Source: Mesorhizobium prunaredense (lineage in GTDB: Bacteria > Pseudomonadota > Alphaproteobacteria > Rhizobiales > Rhizobiaceae). Taken from it: 64,000 nt of DNA. The stretch lies in NCBI RefSeq assembly GCF_900156895.1, contig NZ_FTPD01000026.1, positions 1-64,000 on the forward strand, read 5' to 3'. Positions 33,042 through 43,486 of this stretch are shown piece after piece (positions within the stretch are counted from its first letter, which is position 1; each line of letters begins with the position of its first letter). The notes under the pieces are model-generated. The model saw nothing but the letters and a program-made list of their open reading frames with translations. It had not been told where the DNA came from and did not search any database. Both the position numbers and the translations under genes were made by a program.

Positions 33042-33749
33042 CTAGGCAGGATCTAACGGGCGTAGGACGCGATCTGCATCGAGGCTTTCCCACCGGCCCT
33101 CCAGATGGATCAATGCATAACGGGTGCCATCGACCCCCTCCTTGGGCTGGATGGTCATGAGTCCGACCCCGAACACGAGCGTGGGCCGATCCTTCTCTCT
33201 CAGCCGCTGGCGATGATCGCCCATATAGCAGACGTAACCGTGCTCCTCGATTTGACGACACAGCTCAACGAAGCTTCGCGCATATTCCAACTGCTGCGAC
33301 CTCGGAACATCATCCCATATGTCATTTAGATCAGTGATGTAGTCAGTCATCGCTGCAGCCGCGTCCAGCGCCTCATCTGCAGTTACAGCTGAAGTGTCGA
33401 TTCGGAACGCGTGTCTCTGTTCAAATGCGCCAAGGAAATCACTGGTCGTATGAATTGGATGTGTAGGCACCAACACCATCTTGCGGAGCGCCCGCTCCAT
33501 CTCGGCCTTCTGCCGGGCTTCTTGTTCGGGAGTGGGTTTCTCAAAATACTTCGCATCGATCTGCATGGCGCGAGCGATGCTGCGGAGCGTCTGCTCGTCT
33601 GGCCGGTGCCGACCGCTTTCAATCTTTTCGATAGTGCGAGTCGTGAGGCCGGCGGCATCGGCTAAGTTCTGCTGCGTGAGCCTATGCAGCTTGCGGATGA
33701 ACTTAACCTGCTCGGCGATGAAGGCGGGATCTCGTTCCATTGTTTCCAT
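33042..33749 (-). CDS. XRE-family transcriptional regulator with sensor-like C-terminus
   Basis: The product is 235 aa from ATG 33749 (GGAGAG upstream). Residues about 14-68 form an XRE helix-turn-helix: FIRKLHRLTQQNLADAAGL, TRTIEKIESGRHRPDEQTL. The rest (about 90-235) is not recognised and may be a sensing or dimerisation domain. It lies 128 bases downstream of the hamB-like helicase in the same orientation, so it could control the Hachiman-like locus or a neighbour. Confidence 0.85.
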   Translation of the reverse strand: METMERDPAFIAEQVKFIRKLHRLTQQNLADAAGLTTRTIEKIESGRHRPDEQTLRSIARAMQIDAKYFEKPTPEQEARQKAEMERALRKMVLVPTHPIHTTSDFLGAFEQRHAFRIDTSAVTADEALDAAAAMTDYITDLNDIWDDVPRSQQLEYARSFVELCRQIEEHGYVCYMGDHRQRLREKDRPTLVFGVGLMTIQPKEGVDGTRYALIHLEGRWESLDADRVLRPLDPA

Positions 33750-33877
33750 TGTCGCTCTCCGCGTTGAGGATGCAACGACTATGGCTATCAACCGTCCGAA
33801 TGTCCCCGAACGCTACCCGAACACATACCGAACGGAACTGCTGCTGGCTGTCAGGTGGGCAAGAACACACAGAAAGC

Positions 33878-36800
33878 CTACTTCGATGGGTTCGCGGGTG
33901 GCCACCTCATTTTGCCCCGGCCAACACGCAGGACGTCCACGAGGGTCGTATTGTCCGGTATCCTTCCTGAAAACAAGCTCGGCTTCGGGTCAACGGCGGC
34001 CTTCCTGAACGACGCAAGAAGCCGATAGTCTGGCGTTGCAAGCCAAGTCCGCCCATCGCCCGCGTCGGTGACGACTCGATAGAGTCCCGGCGGCGGTCCC
34101 TCCTGGCCGGAGGGCACATCGAGCAGCCGTTTGTTGCGCTCTATATTCCACTTCTGAATCCCGCCGCTGAGCGCCTCCGTCCGGAACCTCGCCCAGAGAG
34201 CAGCGGTCTCAGGTGTCGGCCAGTCGCCATCGTCCGTGAAGGACGCAATCTCGTCGGATTCAAGCCAAACCCGCATTTCGGCCGGGGTGACAAAAACAGG
34301 GTTTATACTGTCGACTGCCGTCATGGCCGCTCGTCGCGACGGCAGCCCCGCGCGAACCAGCATCGACATCATGAAGCGCGGCACGCCTGTCTCCAACGAG
34401 GCCGCGCCGCCACCAGGAATGATGTCAGGCGACCAACCGAGCGTCACACGCCGCGTCCTAATCGCCTCGAGAGCCCAAACGAGCCGATACGTGAAAGCCT
34501 CTTCGACGACACGCATATTTTGAGGGCCAATCTCGGAGACATCAGTTCCCGAAACCCACTGCCGGAGAATGGTTTTCCAATTGCCGGGCAGCGCATTCTT
34601 CTTGTCAGGGATGAATGGACGCATGACAAGGAGACGCTCGCCTAGGCCCGCCAGCGCCTCCGAGAGTTCCTCTACGTCGCCAGGAAGCGACGCCATGTCG
34701 GCTCGATCTACCAGTTCTCCGAGTTCCACTGCCATCGCATCGATGATCAGACCAGCTTCCAGCCCGACGCCCATTGCGAAGTGGCCTATTCGCGCCTGGG
34801 GTGTGGTCGACGTCCAGATGAGGTTCGCGCGTGCCTCGAATATTTTCTGATGCAACACCATGGTGGCCTCGCCCTCGCGCAAAATCTGTCGTGCCCACAA
34901 CGACCCTCGCAACGCCTCGTCGAGCAGCGTGGGTAAGTCAGCGCGATCAGCGTCGAGAGCCTCGATCAAACCGAAAACGGTGGCATCTAGACGCTCGACA
35001 AGCTGCGACAGCGGCTCTTCGTCGATAGGCTCCTCGCCATCACCGCCGCCATCGCCGACTTCATCGTCTTCGACCGTATCGTCAGCGAGGGCATCATCCC
35101 CACCCCCGCTATGCGCGGCGGTCAATGCTGCCTCTTCGGCGTCCGACTTCCAGGCGGCCCGCGCATTGGCGAGATACTCCCAAGCGTCAGCACGATCCAG
35201 AACGCCTTCGCGGCTTAATCGCTCAAGAATCTCGGCGACGATCTGGATCAGGCCACTCTTCAAGGTCCGTGCCTTCGACGATGCAACGAGAGCGCGCCAC
35301 TCGGTGCTGCGCCAGTCAACTCGGTCAAACATGACATGGACGATCAGCCCCTCAACGTCGACGAACGCGCGACCGGCACGGCCCGCGACATTGGCGAACT
35401 CCTCCCCCGTGATAAGCGTCCCCGATCGATAGAGCGCCGGAACAAGCAACACGGCTGCGTTGAGGTTGAGGCCCTGAGATAGCGTCGGCGACGCGACGAT
35501 GACCTTCAGGACTCCGTCCGAAATCAGGATTTCGAGCTCCCGCAGAAACGGGCTTGGAAGACGGCCATGATGGATGGCTACGCCGGCTTTCAGACAGCCA
35601 ACCGCGGGATGCTCCTCACCGAGCCATTCCCTTCCGACCTCCAGGGCCCGGGCGATGGCCAGCTCTTCGTCGAGGAGCGAATTCAAATAGCCACGCTTGC
35701 AAAGGTCGATGACGCGCTTGCCATAGCCCTCGACCCAGTTTGCCTGAGTGGAGAAGATCAGGGTCCGCTTTCCCTGTCCGGCGAACTCCCATGCGGCAAA
35801 CAAGGCGAGGTGGCCGGCTTCTCGTGGGTATGGCTTCTTCTCGCGCCCCAACGCGGCCTTCTGCAGGACAAACTTGTCAATGAAGGGACCGTTCACAGTC
35901 AAATCGAGCGTGAGCCGCGCCTCTCGACCTCGCCAGGTTAGCATACCAAAACGCTGGCGGGTCGGGCGCCAATCCGACCGAACGGGCTCGCCGGGCTGGT
36001 CACTGCGTATCCATGCGGTCAGGTCGCTCAATTCGTCCCCACTGGGAAGAATCGCCGAAAGACAGATGATCCGACGATCGGCAGCGTCAGTTCGGCGCAG
36101 CAATCGCTGGACTAGGGTTTCATATCGGATCTCGCGCTCACTTGGGCCAATCATGTGCCCTTCATCGAGAACGATCAGTCCCACGTCATCAATCAGCGTG
36201 GAATCGCTCCTGAGCGCGAAATCCAGCTTCTCAGGCGTGGAGATTATGATCTCGCGAGAGCGGAGCGCATCCTCATCGCCGGACGACAACCCGCTCGCGC
36301 CATACAGCGACGAGACGCTGAAGCCCAACGGAGCGAAGGTCTTCCTAAATGAGCGCTCGGTCTGCGCCGAGAGTGCCCGGAGCGGGGTAACTATGAGCAC
36401 GCGGCGAGCGGCGGAAAGCGTCATCAGCGCCGCGATTTCTGCCACGCGTGTTTTTCCGGCGCTCGTCGGTAGAGCAACTACCAAATCGTCCGTCATATCC
36501 GTTGACCGACGCGCCGCCTCCCGTTGCGACGGCCAGAGTTCGACTTCAGAGCTCTTCCGAGCAAACAGAGAGCCAACGAATAGCTGCCGAAGTTCGGAGA
36601 GTAGCGCTCCTCTGCGCCTTCAGGGGGTTGCACTGGAAGGTTCTGATGTAGCGAATGTGCCCACAGGTCATCGATGAGATGGCGGCAGAGATTGGAAATC
36701 CACCATAGTGGTACGTTCTCGGCCTTGTCGGCCAGGCTGACTCCTGCAGCAAGGAGGGACCGCGCTGCTTCCAAGGGCTCGGCTTCGCCGGTCTCCAAGG

Positions 36801-37413
36801 CAAACTCGAAGAACGCCAACGCGCGGCAAATCGTCGTGTTGAGGATCGTCGCCAGCACCTCGTCCGAGTCCACGTCGTCACCCGACAAGGCCTCCGACAC
36901 CTGTACATCGTCGTGGGCTTCGTCCGTCAGCCAATCACGGACGAACGCGCGGAGACGATCGAGATCGCGAAGGATCAAGAGCATCACGGCCGTTTCCCCA
37001 GGCGCCGAGTTGAGATCCTCCGGTGCTTCGTTAAAGAGTGAGTAGGCGACAGCAGAGAAGCCTGCCAAGTGATAGGCGGCGGCGGCTATCGTTCTCCGAA
37101 ATCCCCGCTCCGCCGCCGTCGGATCGCCGTTGCGGACAAGGGCTTCAAACGCATTTGCTGCGCGCTCGAATGCCTTGCCGGTGAGCGGACTAGCGCCCTC
37201 GCGTCCTCGAAGGGCCATCGCCGCTCGAAGCAACGCAAATCCATGTTCCGCCAGGTCCGTATCGATAGTGGCGCCAAGGGCGGGAGCGTTGGCCGGCAAA
37301 ACGCCATCGGTTCGCATCAAAGACCACGCTGTCCCTCGGTATAGAAGACGCCGCAGCACACCGTCTTGGGTCGCTCTGGTCAGGAAGGTTCGGAGTTCGT
37401 CAATCGTCTCCAA
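33878..37413 (-). pseudogene. hamB: HamB-like DEAD/DEAH helicase (Hachiman), interrupted by a -1 frameshift
   Basis: Two overlapping frames encode one protein of about 1180 aa. The first (37413-36493) covers the N-terminal 290 residues up to EGAEERY. The second resumes with SELRQLFVGSLFARKSSEVE and EAARRSTDMTDDLV, then Walker A ALPTSAGKTRVAE, DEAH-like LDEGHMIG, HHGRLPSPFLRELEI, and late motifs VASPTLSQGLNLNA and NVAGRAGRAFVD. The switch is at about 36600, where adding one C to TACTCTCC restores continuous reading. The short shifted stretch carries the Q-motif-like LWPSQREAA, so neither half alone is a full helicase. The gene overlaps hamA by 14 bases. Hachiman (HamA nuclease plus HamB helicase) is a known anti-phage pair. 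A sequencing error cannot be excluded. Confidence 0.85.
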
Positions 37414-38285
37414 GGTTTTCCGCCTCTTCGAACGTCTCCTTGATGAATTCCTGGTGATCCTCGATCCGGAGATTCACTACGAACTGATCTCTGTTGTTGC
37501 CGGCTCCGTTCAAGTCCTCCTTCAACGCCGCTGGGGGCGCATTTCCGGACATGGTGAAGAGCATGTGATCGATGCGGTCAGCGCGGAGGGCTTTGAGCCC
37601 AACCTCATCTCGGATAGCTCGGCCTAGCTCCACGTCTTCATCGTCCGGACTTTCCAGCAGCCGATTGGCCACGAAGAGCAAAGAGTCCGGTGTACATCTG
37701 CCGTTGTCGCGATTGAGAACCTTCCGTGCATTGCTGACGGTGGTCTTCCCAAGAACTATATTGCTCTTGGCTTCACCCTTCAGGAGCCACAATTCGGCGT
37801 CGTTGCCGGGGCCATATCCCGCTCCAATAAAGTCGTCACCACGAAGCGCCATATTGCGCCCGTCCTTTGTACCTCAGTCGTCGCACTGGGACACGGAGGC
37901 CAATCTCCTCCTCGACCAACTCGGTTGCGAGAATTTCGCCGAGATCACCCGATCGTGCTGTCGGCGTTTGGGGCAGTTCTGCTCGTAGAATCTCCGCCGC
38001 GGTCTTGAAGCCGAGCCGTGCTACGTCGTCTGCGATGCGTTCGAGCCGTTCATAGTGGGATCGCACAGTCTCAACCAGCGCATCACGGACTTCATCGCGG
38101 CCGCCGTCTTTCTCGACAAGAGTCCAGTACTGCTTGCGCTGGTTCTTTTCCTTGGTGGCAACACACCACTTTTCATAAAGCGCCACGCAGCCTCGCCCTT
38201 GGCATCGACGTGGAGAAAAACAACTGTCCACCCCAACGCGTCGATAACTTGAATCCCGCCGACCAGTTCGATCTGGTGACAACAC
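37400..38285 (-). pseudogene. hamA: HamA-like (DUF1837) nuclease of a Hachiman system, frameshifted
   Basis: Two frames join into one DUF1837-type protein. The first contains RSGDLGEILATELVEEEIGL and VPVRRLRYK; the second continues DGRNMALRGDDFIG, then ELWLLKGEAKS and a C-terminal half. This gives the nuclease pattern Glu (GEILA), Asp (GDDFIG) and Glu-x-Lys (GEAKS). The switch is near 37868-37871, where removing one A from the AAA of TACAAAGG restores reading. Upstream, the shifted frame reads GWTVVFLHVDAKGEAAWRF, more protein-like than the called N-terminus, so a further break near 38177 (TTT run) is possible. The true start is therefore uncertain. It overlaps the helicase gene, as in Hachiman. 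Confidence 0.8.
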
Positions 38286-38325
38286 GTTACAACCCTTCAG
38301 CGGCCTTAGTCACTTCCTGCTGATT

Positions 38326-39138
38326 TCAGTCTGTGTCCAGGGTCGGTCGAGCGCTGCGTTTCAGTACGACTTCGATCCAGGCGGGCGCATGGTCGCTGGG
38401 CTTCTCCCAGCTACGAAGCTCCACATCCACGCCGGCACCGCAGAGCCGCGGTGCCGACGACGGGCTCACCAGCAGGTGGTCCATTCGCAGGCCAGAGCTC
38501 CTGTCGTAGCCCCCGCCGAAGGAGAAATTCCAATACGTGTAGACGCCCTTTTCTGGATGGATGCGCCGGACCGCATCGATCCAACCATCGTCCAGCATCT
38601 CGGCAAAGGCTTGACGGCTCTCGGGGAAGTAGACCGCATCGCCCAGCCATCGTCGCGGCGCGACCGCATCGATCGGGGTTGGAACGACGTTGTAGTCTCC
38701 ACACAGCACAGTCGGCCCGCCCGCTTTGAGCAGGTCCCGTCCGTAACTGATCAGGCGGTCGAACCAGCGCAGCTTGTAATCGAATTTGGGACCAGGCGCC
38801 GGATTCCCATTGGGCAGGTAGAGACAGCCGACAATGAGCCCGTCCACCTCGGCCTCGATGTAGCGGCTATGGGTATCGTCGGGATCGCCCGGCAGGCCAC
38901 GCCGGCGTTCAACAGGGTCCGTCCCTCGAATTAGAATGGCCACTCCGTTGTAGGATTTCTGGCCATGCCAGATGGCGCCGTACCCGGCTTCGCGGATGGC
39001 TTCGGCCGGAAACTTCTCATCGGACGTTTTCAGTTCCTGGAGGCAGACGATGTCGTAGTTGGTAGCCGTGAGCCACTTGAGGAGCACCGGCAGCCGACCA
39101 TTGACGCCGTTCACATTGAAGGTGGCGATGCGAACCAT
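38326..39138 (-). CDS. xthA: Exonuclease III (AP endonuclease)
   Basis: A 270-aa EEP-fold protein of the exonuclease III type: IATFNVNGVNGRL, DIVCLQELKTSDEKFP, VLCGDYNVVPTPID, RMDHLLVSP and SDHAPAWIEV carry the catalytic residues. It cleaves at abasic sites and trims 3' ends. It leads a minus-strand pair with the DUF3606 gene region and neighbours ligD, so it fits an element-borne repair block. Chromosomal xth copies are expected elsewhere in the genome. Confidence 0.93.
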   Translation of the reverse strand: MVRIATFNVNGVNGRLPVLLKWLTATNYDIVCLQELKTSDEKFPAEAIREAGYGAIWHGQKSYNGVAILIRGTDPVERRRGLPGDPDDTHSRYIEAEVDGLIVGCLYLPNGNPAPGPKFDYKLRWFDRLISYGRDLLKAGGPTVLCGDYNVVPTPIDAVAPRRWLGDAVYFPESRQAFAEMLDDGWIDAVRRIHPEKGVYTYWNFSFGGGYDRSSGLRMDHLLVSPSSAPRLCGAGVDVELRSWEKPSDHAPAWIEVVLKRSARPTLDTD

Positions 39139-39157
39139 CCGCCCCCGCTGCCGCGGC

Positions 39158-39337
39158 TCACTTCTTTCCGAGCTCGTCCTCGACCTTCTTGCGACTGTTG
39201 CCGACCGATTTCACCGCAGACTTGACGTCAGCCTTGCTCGATCCAGTCTTGCCCGCCTCGTACTTCACCTCATGGTCCTGCCCGCCAGCGACCTTTGCGC
39301 GATCCTGGCTGCGCCCGCGAGTTGTTTGAGTAGCCAT
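39158..39337 (-). CDS. DUF3606-type small basic protein
   Basis: A 59-aa protein too short for the automated list. It starts at ATG 39337 with GGAGGAAAG upstream and ends at TGA 39158-39160, 20 bases before the xth start. The sequence (GRSQDRAKVAGGQDHEVKYE, then SKADVKSAVKSVGNSRKKVE) matches the DUF3606 pattern of small basic proteins found near ligase and stress genes in Hyphomicrobiales. Function unknown. Confidence 0.8.
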   Translation of the reverse strand: MATQTTRGRSQDRAKVAGGQDHEVKYEAGKTGSSKADVKSAVKSVGNSRKKVEDELGKK

Positions 39338-39470
39338 TTCTTTCCTCCAAGGATTGCGTTCCAGTTTCCCAACAACGCGGCCGGACTCATCCGGTTCAAT
39401 TCATCGGGGCGCCGTGTGGAACTGAAACCCGGGGCAGAGTATTGAATCGGACTATGTATTCGGGTTCCCC

Positions 39471-41408
39471 ATGTCGGCCGTAGAGGCCGCCCTCCCTAAA
39501 AAGCGCGCACGGCGCAGGGACTCAGAATCTACCCCGAGATACCCCCTACCCCAGTTTCGTCCTTTCCAACTCTGCACGCTCACCGACGACATACCGGTTG
39601 GCGCCGATTGGCTCTTCGAAATGAAGTTCGACGGCTACCGCGCCCAGGTCGCCATCTCGGGATCGGAACTCGTCGTCTACACTCGAAACGGCCACGACTG
39701 GACCCGCCAGTTCAAGGTGATCCTGCCGCCGCTTCAGGCACTCACCAGCGGTTCGGCGCTGATAGACGGCGAGATCGTGGCCATCGACAGCCAGGGCCGC
39801 ACCAACTTTTCCATGCTGAAAACCGGCATTGCCGCCGGCATGCCGCTCAAGTTCTACGCCTTCGACCTGCTAGAATTGAACGGCGAGGATCTGTCCAGCC
39901 TGCCCTTGGTCGAGCGGAAGGAACGGCTTGCCGAGCTTCTAGGCGAGAGGGACCCGGGCGACAGCCTGCAGTTCTCCAGCCATATTGCCGACAATGGCAA
40001 GAAGGTTTTCGATACGATGTGCGCCGGCGGCCACGAGGGCATCATCGCCAAGCGCGCCGATAGTCGCTATGTCGGCGACCGCACCGCCAACTGGCTCAAG
40101 ATCAAGTGCACGAAACGTCAGGAATTTGTCGTCGGTGGCTACCGTCCAAGCGACACCGGCCGCGGTATGGCCTCGCTGATCCTGGGCACCTACGAGAGGG
40201 GCAAGCTGATCTACCGCGGCCGTGTCGGCACCGGGTTTACCGAGGCGATGCGCAGATCCATCCTCGCGCAGTTGGAGAAGCGGCCTTTAGAGAAGCCCGC
40301 CTTCGTATCCGTGCCGCGCGACATCGCGCGACGCGCCCGCTGGGTAAGGCCCGAGCTCGTTGCCGAGGTCACCTATTCCGAGGTGACACCAGACGGCAGC
40401 CTGCGCCACCCGAGCTTCCAAGGCATGCGCGAAGACAAGCGCGCTGACCAGGTGGTGATGGAAACGCCCAAGACCGTCGCGTCCGCCGCCACCGCCAATC
40501 TCGATCCCGCTATGGGCAAGGAGATCGCCCGCGCGGTTGGCGTTAACCTGACCCATCCCGACAAGCTGATGTATCCCGGCACTGCGGTGACAAAGGCGAC
40601 GCTCGCCGCCTACTACGCCGCGGTTGCCGAGAGGATGCTGCCGCATATCCAGGATCGGCCCCTTTCGCTGGTGCGCGACACCGATGGCGACCTGCGGCAG
40701 ACCTTCTTTCAGAAGCACAAGCTGCCAGGGATGCCCAAGGCCATCCATGACGGCCAGTTTGAGAAGATGTCCGGCAAGGAGAGCCGCATTCTTTGGGTCG
40801 ACGACCTGGCTGGGCTGATCGCCGGCGTCCAAATGAATGTGCTCGAATTCCATGTCTGGGGAAGCCTGCGCCAGCAGCCAAACCTTCCGCACCGGATAAT
40901 CTTCGACATCGATCCGGACGAGGGCCTGGGCTTTGATGACGTCAAGCAGGCCGCGTTCGACATCCGCGGCGTTCTCGAGGCACTCGGCCTTCAATCCTGG
41001 CCGCTGCTGTCCGGTGGCAAGGGCGTGCATGTGGTCGTGCCACTCGTTCCCGAGGCCGACTGGCACGCGGTCAAGAGCTTCTGCCAGGACTTCGCCGAAC
41101 TGCTGGCCCGCACCGATCCGTCCCGCTTCGTAGCAAGCATGAGCAAGGCGCGGCGCAAGGGTCGGATGTTCCTCGACTATCTGCGCAACGGTCAGGGCGC
41201 CACGGCGATTTGCCCGTGGTCGACCCGCGCGCGGTCTGGTGCGTCCTGCGCCGTACCCGTCACGTGGGATGAGCTGCCGACATTCAAGAGTGCCAGCGCA
41301 TTCGACGTTTTCGCCGCCGCCGCTCGGGCCCAGGAATCCGACGCGTGGGAAGGCTATTTCGGCGTCGAACAAACGCTGACCGCTCGCATCCGAAAAGCGG
41401 TCCGATAG
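39471..41408 (+). CDS. ligD: ATP-dependent DNA ligase D, ligase plus polymerase domains (no phosphoesterase domain)
   Basis: The 645-aa product has an N-terminal ATP ligase: the nucleotidyl lysine is Lys52 in EMKFDGYR, with EGIIAKRADSRY and WLKIKC as later motifs, then an OB-fold (GGYRPSDTGRG). From about residue 350 a LigD-type primase/polymerase follows: LTHPDKLMYPG, FDIDPDEGLGFDDV with the metal Asp pair, GGKGVHVVVPL and KARRKGRMFLDYLRNG. The 3'-phosphoesterase domain found in many LigD proteins is absent. LigD acts with Ku in end joining; no ku gene is in the window, so it may use a chromosomal Ku. Confidence 0.95.
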   Translation: MSAVEAALPKKRARRRDSESTPRYPLPQFRPFQLCTLTDDIPVGADWLFEMKFDGYRAQVAISGSELVVYTRNGHDWTRQFKVILPPLQALTSGSALIDGEIVAIDSQGRTNFSMLKTGIAAGMPLKFYAFDLLELNGEDLSSLPLVERKERLAELLGERDPGDSLQFSSHIADNGKKVFDTMCAGGHEGIIAKRADSRYVGDRTANWLKIKCTKRQEFVVGGYRPSDTGRGMASLILGTYERGKLIYRGRVGTGFTEAMRRSILAQLEKRPLEKPAFVSVPRDIARRARWVRPELVAEVTYSEVTPDGSLRHPSFQGMREDKRADQVVMETPKTVASAATANLDPAMGKEIARAVGVNLTHPDKLMYPGTAVTKATLAAYYAAVAERMLPHIQDRPLSLVRDTDGDLRQTFFQKHKLPGMPKAIHDGQFEKMSGKESRILWVDDLAGLIAGVQMNVLEFHVWGSLRQQPNLPHRIIFDIDPDEGLGFDDVKQAAFDIRGVLEALGLQSWPLLSGGKGVHVVVPLVPEADWHAVKSFCQDFAELLARTDPSRFVASMSKARRKGRMFLDYLRNGQGATAICPWSTRARSGASCAVPVTWDELPTFKSASAFDVFAAAARAQESDAWEGYFGVEQTLTARIRKAVR

Positions 41409-41420
41409 CAGCTGCGAGTC

Positions 41421-42545
41421 CTAGATCGTGAGCGACATCTGCCGATCTGCCTCGGTTCGCGTTCCGCTCAAATTCGAAAGCGTCACCCCGAGGAGGCGTA
41501 TTCCCTTAGTGACGGGGAACACCTGTTCGAGGAGGGTGCCCGCTACGGTCGCGAGGTCGGTCTCCGCCTCGACGACCCCACCGATCGTACGGCTGCGCGT
41601 GATCTGCTGAAAGTCGGCGAACTTGACCTTCAACGTCACGGTACGGCCCTGGATCGATCTTTCCTCACAATAGCGCCAGACCTTGCCGACCAAGGGCGCG
41701 AGTTCCCTGCGAGCACTTTCGAGGTCAAACAAATCGCTCGCGAAAGTATCCTCAGCTCCCACCGACTTGCGCTCGCGGTCGGCCCGCACCGGGCGTTCGT
41801 CGATGCCCCGGGCGATCCAGTAATAGTACGAACCCGCCTTCCCGAATTTCTCCTCGAGAAAGGCCAGGCTCTGTGCCCGCAGGTCGGCGCCGGTCTCGAT
41901 GCCGAGCCGCGCCATCCTGTCGGCGGTTGCCGGGCCGACACCATGAAATTTCCGCACGGGCAAGGCCTCGACAAAGGCGGGACCCTGCTTCGGAGTGATC
42001 ACGAACAGCCCATCGGGCTTGTTCTGGCCTGAGGCGAGCTTGGCCAGGAACTTGTTGTAGCTGACGCCGGCCGAAGCGGTCAGGCCGGTCTCGGACTTGA
42101 TCTTCGCGCGGATCATTTCCGCGATCGTCGTGGCGACGGGGATGCCCTGCAAATTGTCGGTGACGTCGAGATAGGCCTCGTCGAGCGACAGCGGTTCGAT
42201 GAGTGGCGTATGCTCGGCGAAGATCGCGTGGATCTGCTGGGAGACAACCCGGTAGGCGTCAAAGCGCGGCGGCACGAAGATCAGCTCGGGACATTTTCGT
42301 TTTGCGGTAATCGAGGGCATGGCCGATCGCACCCCGAACTTTCTGGCCTCGTAGCTCGCAGCGGCCACCACACCGCGCGCCGCCGTGCCCCCGACTGCCA
42401 CCGGCTTGCCGCGCAGGTCCGGGTTGTCGCGCTGTTCGACCGAGGCGAAGAAGGCATCCATGTCGACATGGATGATCTTGCGAAGGATGGCCGTGCCTCC
42501 CCCCGGCCCGTCAGCTTCTCGGCTTTTGTCGCTTCCCTCGCCCAC
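41421..42545 (-). CDS. dinB: DNA polymerase IV (Y family)
   Basis: A 374-aa translesion polymerase with IIHVDMDAFFASVEQRDNP, YEARKFGVRSAMP, SLDEAYLDVT and the helix-hairpin segment FHGVGPATADRMARLG, then a little-finger domain (SVGAEDTFASDL, GVTLSNLSG). Start is GTG 42545; an ATG internal to it would remove the extra 20 residues before ILRKII. It is divergent from imuA across a 180-base region that contains a LexA box, so SOS induction is likely. Confidence 0.95.
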   Translation of the reverse strand: MGEGSDKSREADGPGGGTAILRKIIHVDMDAFFASVEQRDNPDLRGKPVAVGGTAARGVVAAASYEARKFGVRSAMPSITAKRKCPELIFVPPRFDAYRVVSQQIHAIFAEHTPLIEPLSLDEAYLDVTDNLQGIPVATTIAEMIRAKIKSETGLTASAGVSYNKFLAKLASGQNKPDGLFVITPKQGPAFVEALPVRKFHGVGPATADRMARLGIETGADLRAQSLAFLEEKFGKAGSYYYWIARGIDERPVRADRERKSVGAEDTFASDLFDLESARRELAPLVGKVWRYCEERSIQGRTVTLKVKFADFQQITRSRTIGGVVEAETDLATVAGTLLEQVFPVTKGIRLLGVTLSNLSGTRTEADRQMSLTI

Positions 42546-42660
42546 TTCGCCGTCCCTGCATCACCTGGGCACATCAATAGACCGCAACTCGATCGAGTGC
42601 AGTCTGGGATCAACTCTCGGAGCGGCGCAACGAGTCCGATTGACTCTCGGACACCAAAGA

Positions 42661-42675
42661 GAACAAATAAGGAAC
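42661..42675 (+). promoter_or_regulatory. LexA (SOS) box GAAC-N7-GAAC
   Basis: GAAC at 42661-42664, seven bases, GAAC at 42672-42675. This is the direct-repeat LexA operator typical of Alphaproteobacteria. It lies 50 bases before the imuA start and about 115 bases before the divergent dinB start, placing imuA-imuB-dnaE2, and perhaps dinB, under SOS control. Confidence 0.85.
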
Positions 42676-42724
42676 ATATCAGCTCCGAAATCCATTGGGA
42701 AGACAGTTTGAGAGTGTTTCGTTC

Positions 42725-43486
42725 ATGGGTCAGCCGGCCGCCAGCCCTGCCATCGCCGCGCTTCGCGAGCGAATCGCGCGCCTCGAAGGCGGGCCGGCGC
42801 GCAACCGTGCGACACTTCCCTTCGGCGTTCCCACGATCGACAAGGTCCTGCCGGGAGGCGGGCTGGCGCTCGGGGCGCTGCACGAGGTTGCCGGCGGCCG
42901 GAACGGGGCGATCGATGGCGCCGCGGCGGCGCTCTTTGCCGCCGGGATCGCCGCGCGCACCAAGGGCAAGGTGCTCTGGTGCGTCACCCGGCCGGACCTC
43001 TTCGCCCCCGCCCTCGCCCAGGCTGGGCTGCTGCCCGGCCGCGTCGTCTATGTCGAGGCCGGCGACGAGGCGTCCGTGCTCGCCTGTTTCGAGGAAGGGC
43101 TCCGCCATGGTGGTCTAGGTGCCGTCCTTGCTGAACTTGCCCGTCTCTCCATGACCGCCTCCCGCCGACTGCAACTGGCCGCCGAAGCTTCCGGCGCCAT
43201 CGGCATCGCCATTCGCCGCTGGCGCCGGCAGACCGAAGCAACCGACTTTGGACAACCGACCGCCGCGGTCACCCGCTGGCGCGTCTCCGCGCTCCCCTCC
43301 CGTCCCTTGCCGGTCCCCGGTATCGGCCGCGCTCGCTGGCGGCTCGAGCTGATCCGGGTACGGGCGGGAGAAAGCGCCGATTTTGAAGTGGAAGCCTGCG
43401 ATGACAAGGGTCGTCTCGCTCTATTTTCCGACCTGGCCGACCGATCGCTTAAGGCGCGCAATGGGCCAGTCCGCGCCATCGGCTGA
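42725..43486 (+). CDS. imuA: ImuA (SulA/RecA-like accessory protein of the mutasome)
   Basis: A 253-aa protein from ATG 42725. It has the ImuA pattern: LPFGVPTIDKVLPGGGLALG, then GKVLWCVTRPDLFAPAL and VVYVEAGDEASVLACFEEG, then AEASGAIGIAIRRWRR and TRWRVSALPSRPLPVPGIGR, a RecA-like fold without a complete P-loop. ImuA, ImuB and DnaE2 form the SOS mutagenesis complex. The end of the gene overlaps imuB. An in-frame start 30 bases upstream is possible. Confidence 0.93.
   Translation: MGQPAASPAIAALRERIARLEGGPARNRATLPFGVPTIDKVLPGGGLALGALHEVAGGRNGAIDGAAAALFAAGIAARTKGKVLWCVTRPDLFAPALAQAGLLPGRVVYVEAGDEASVLACFEEGLRHGGLGAVLAELARLSMTASRRLQLAAEASGAIGIAIRRWRRQTEATDFGQPTAAVTRWRVSALPSRPLPVPGIGRARWRLELIRVRAGESADFEVEACDDKGRLALFSDLADRSLKARNGPVRAIG

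Noticed and set aside
38177..38285. GNAT fragment upstream of hamA
   Set aside because: DAKGEAAWRF...YEKW resembles the end of a GNAT domain, but the match is short and could equally be the HamA N-terminus after a frame change.
39471..41408. 3'-phosphoesterase domain of LigD
   Set aside because: Searched for upstream of the ligase domain and after the polymerase domain; not present.
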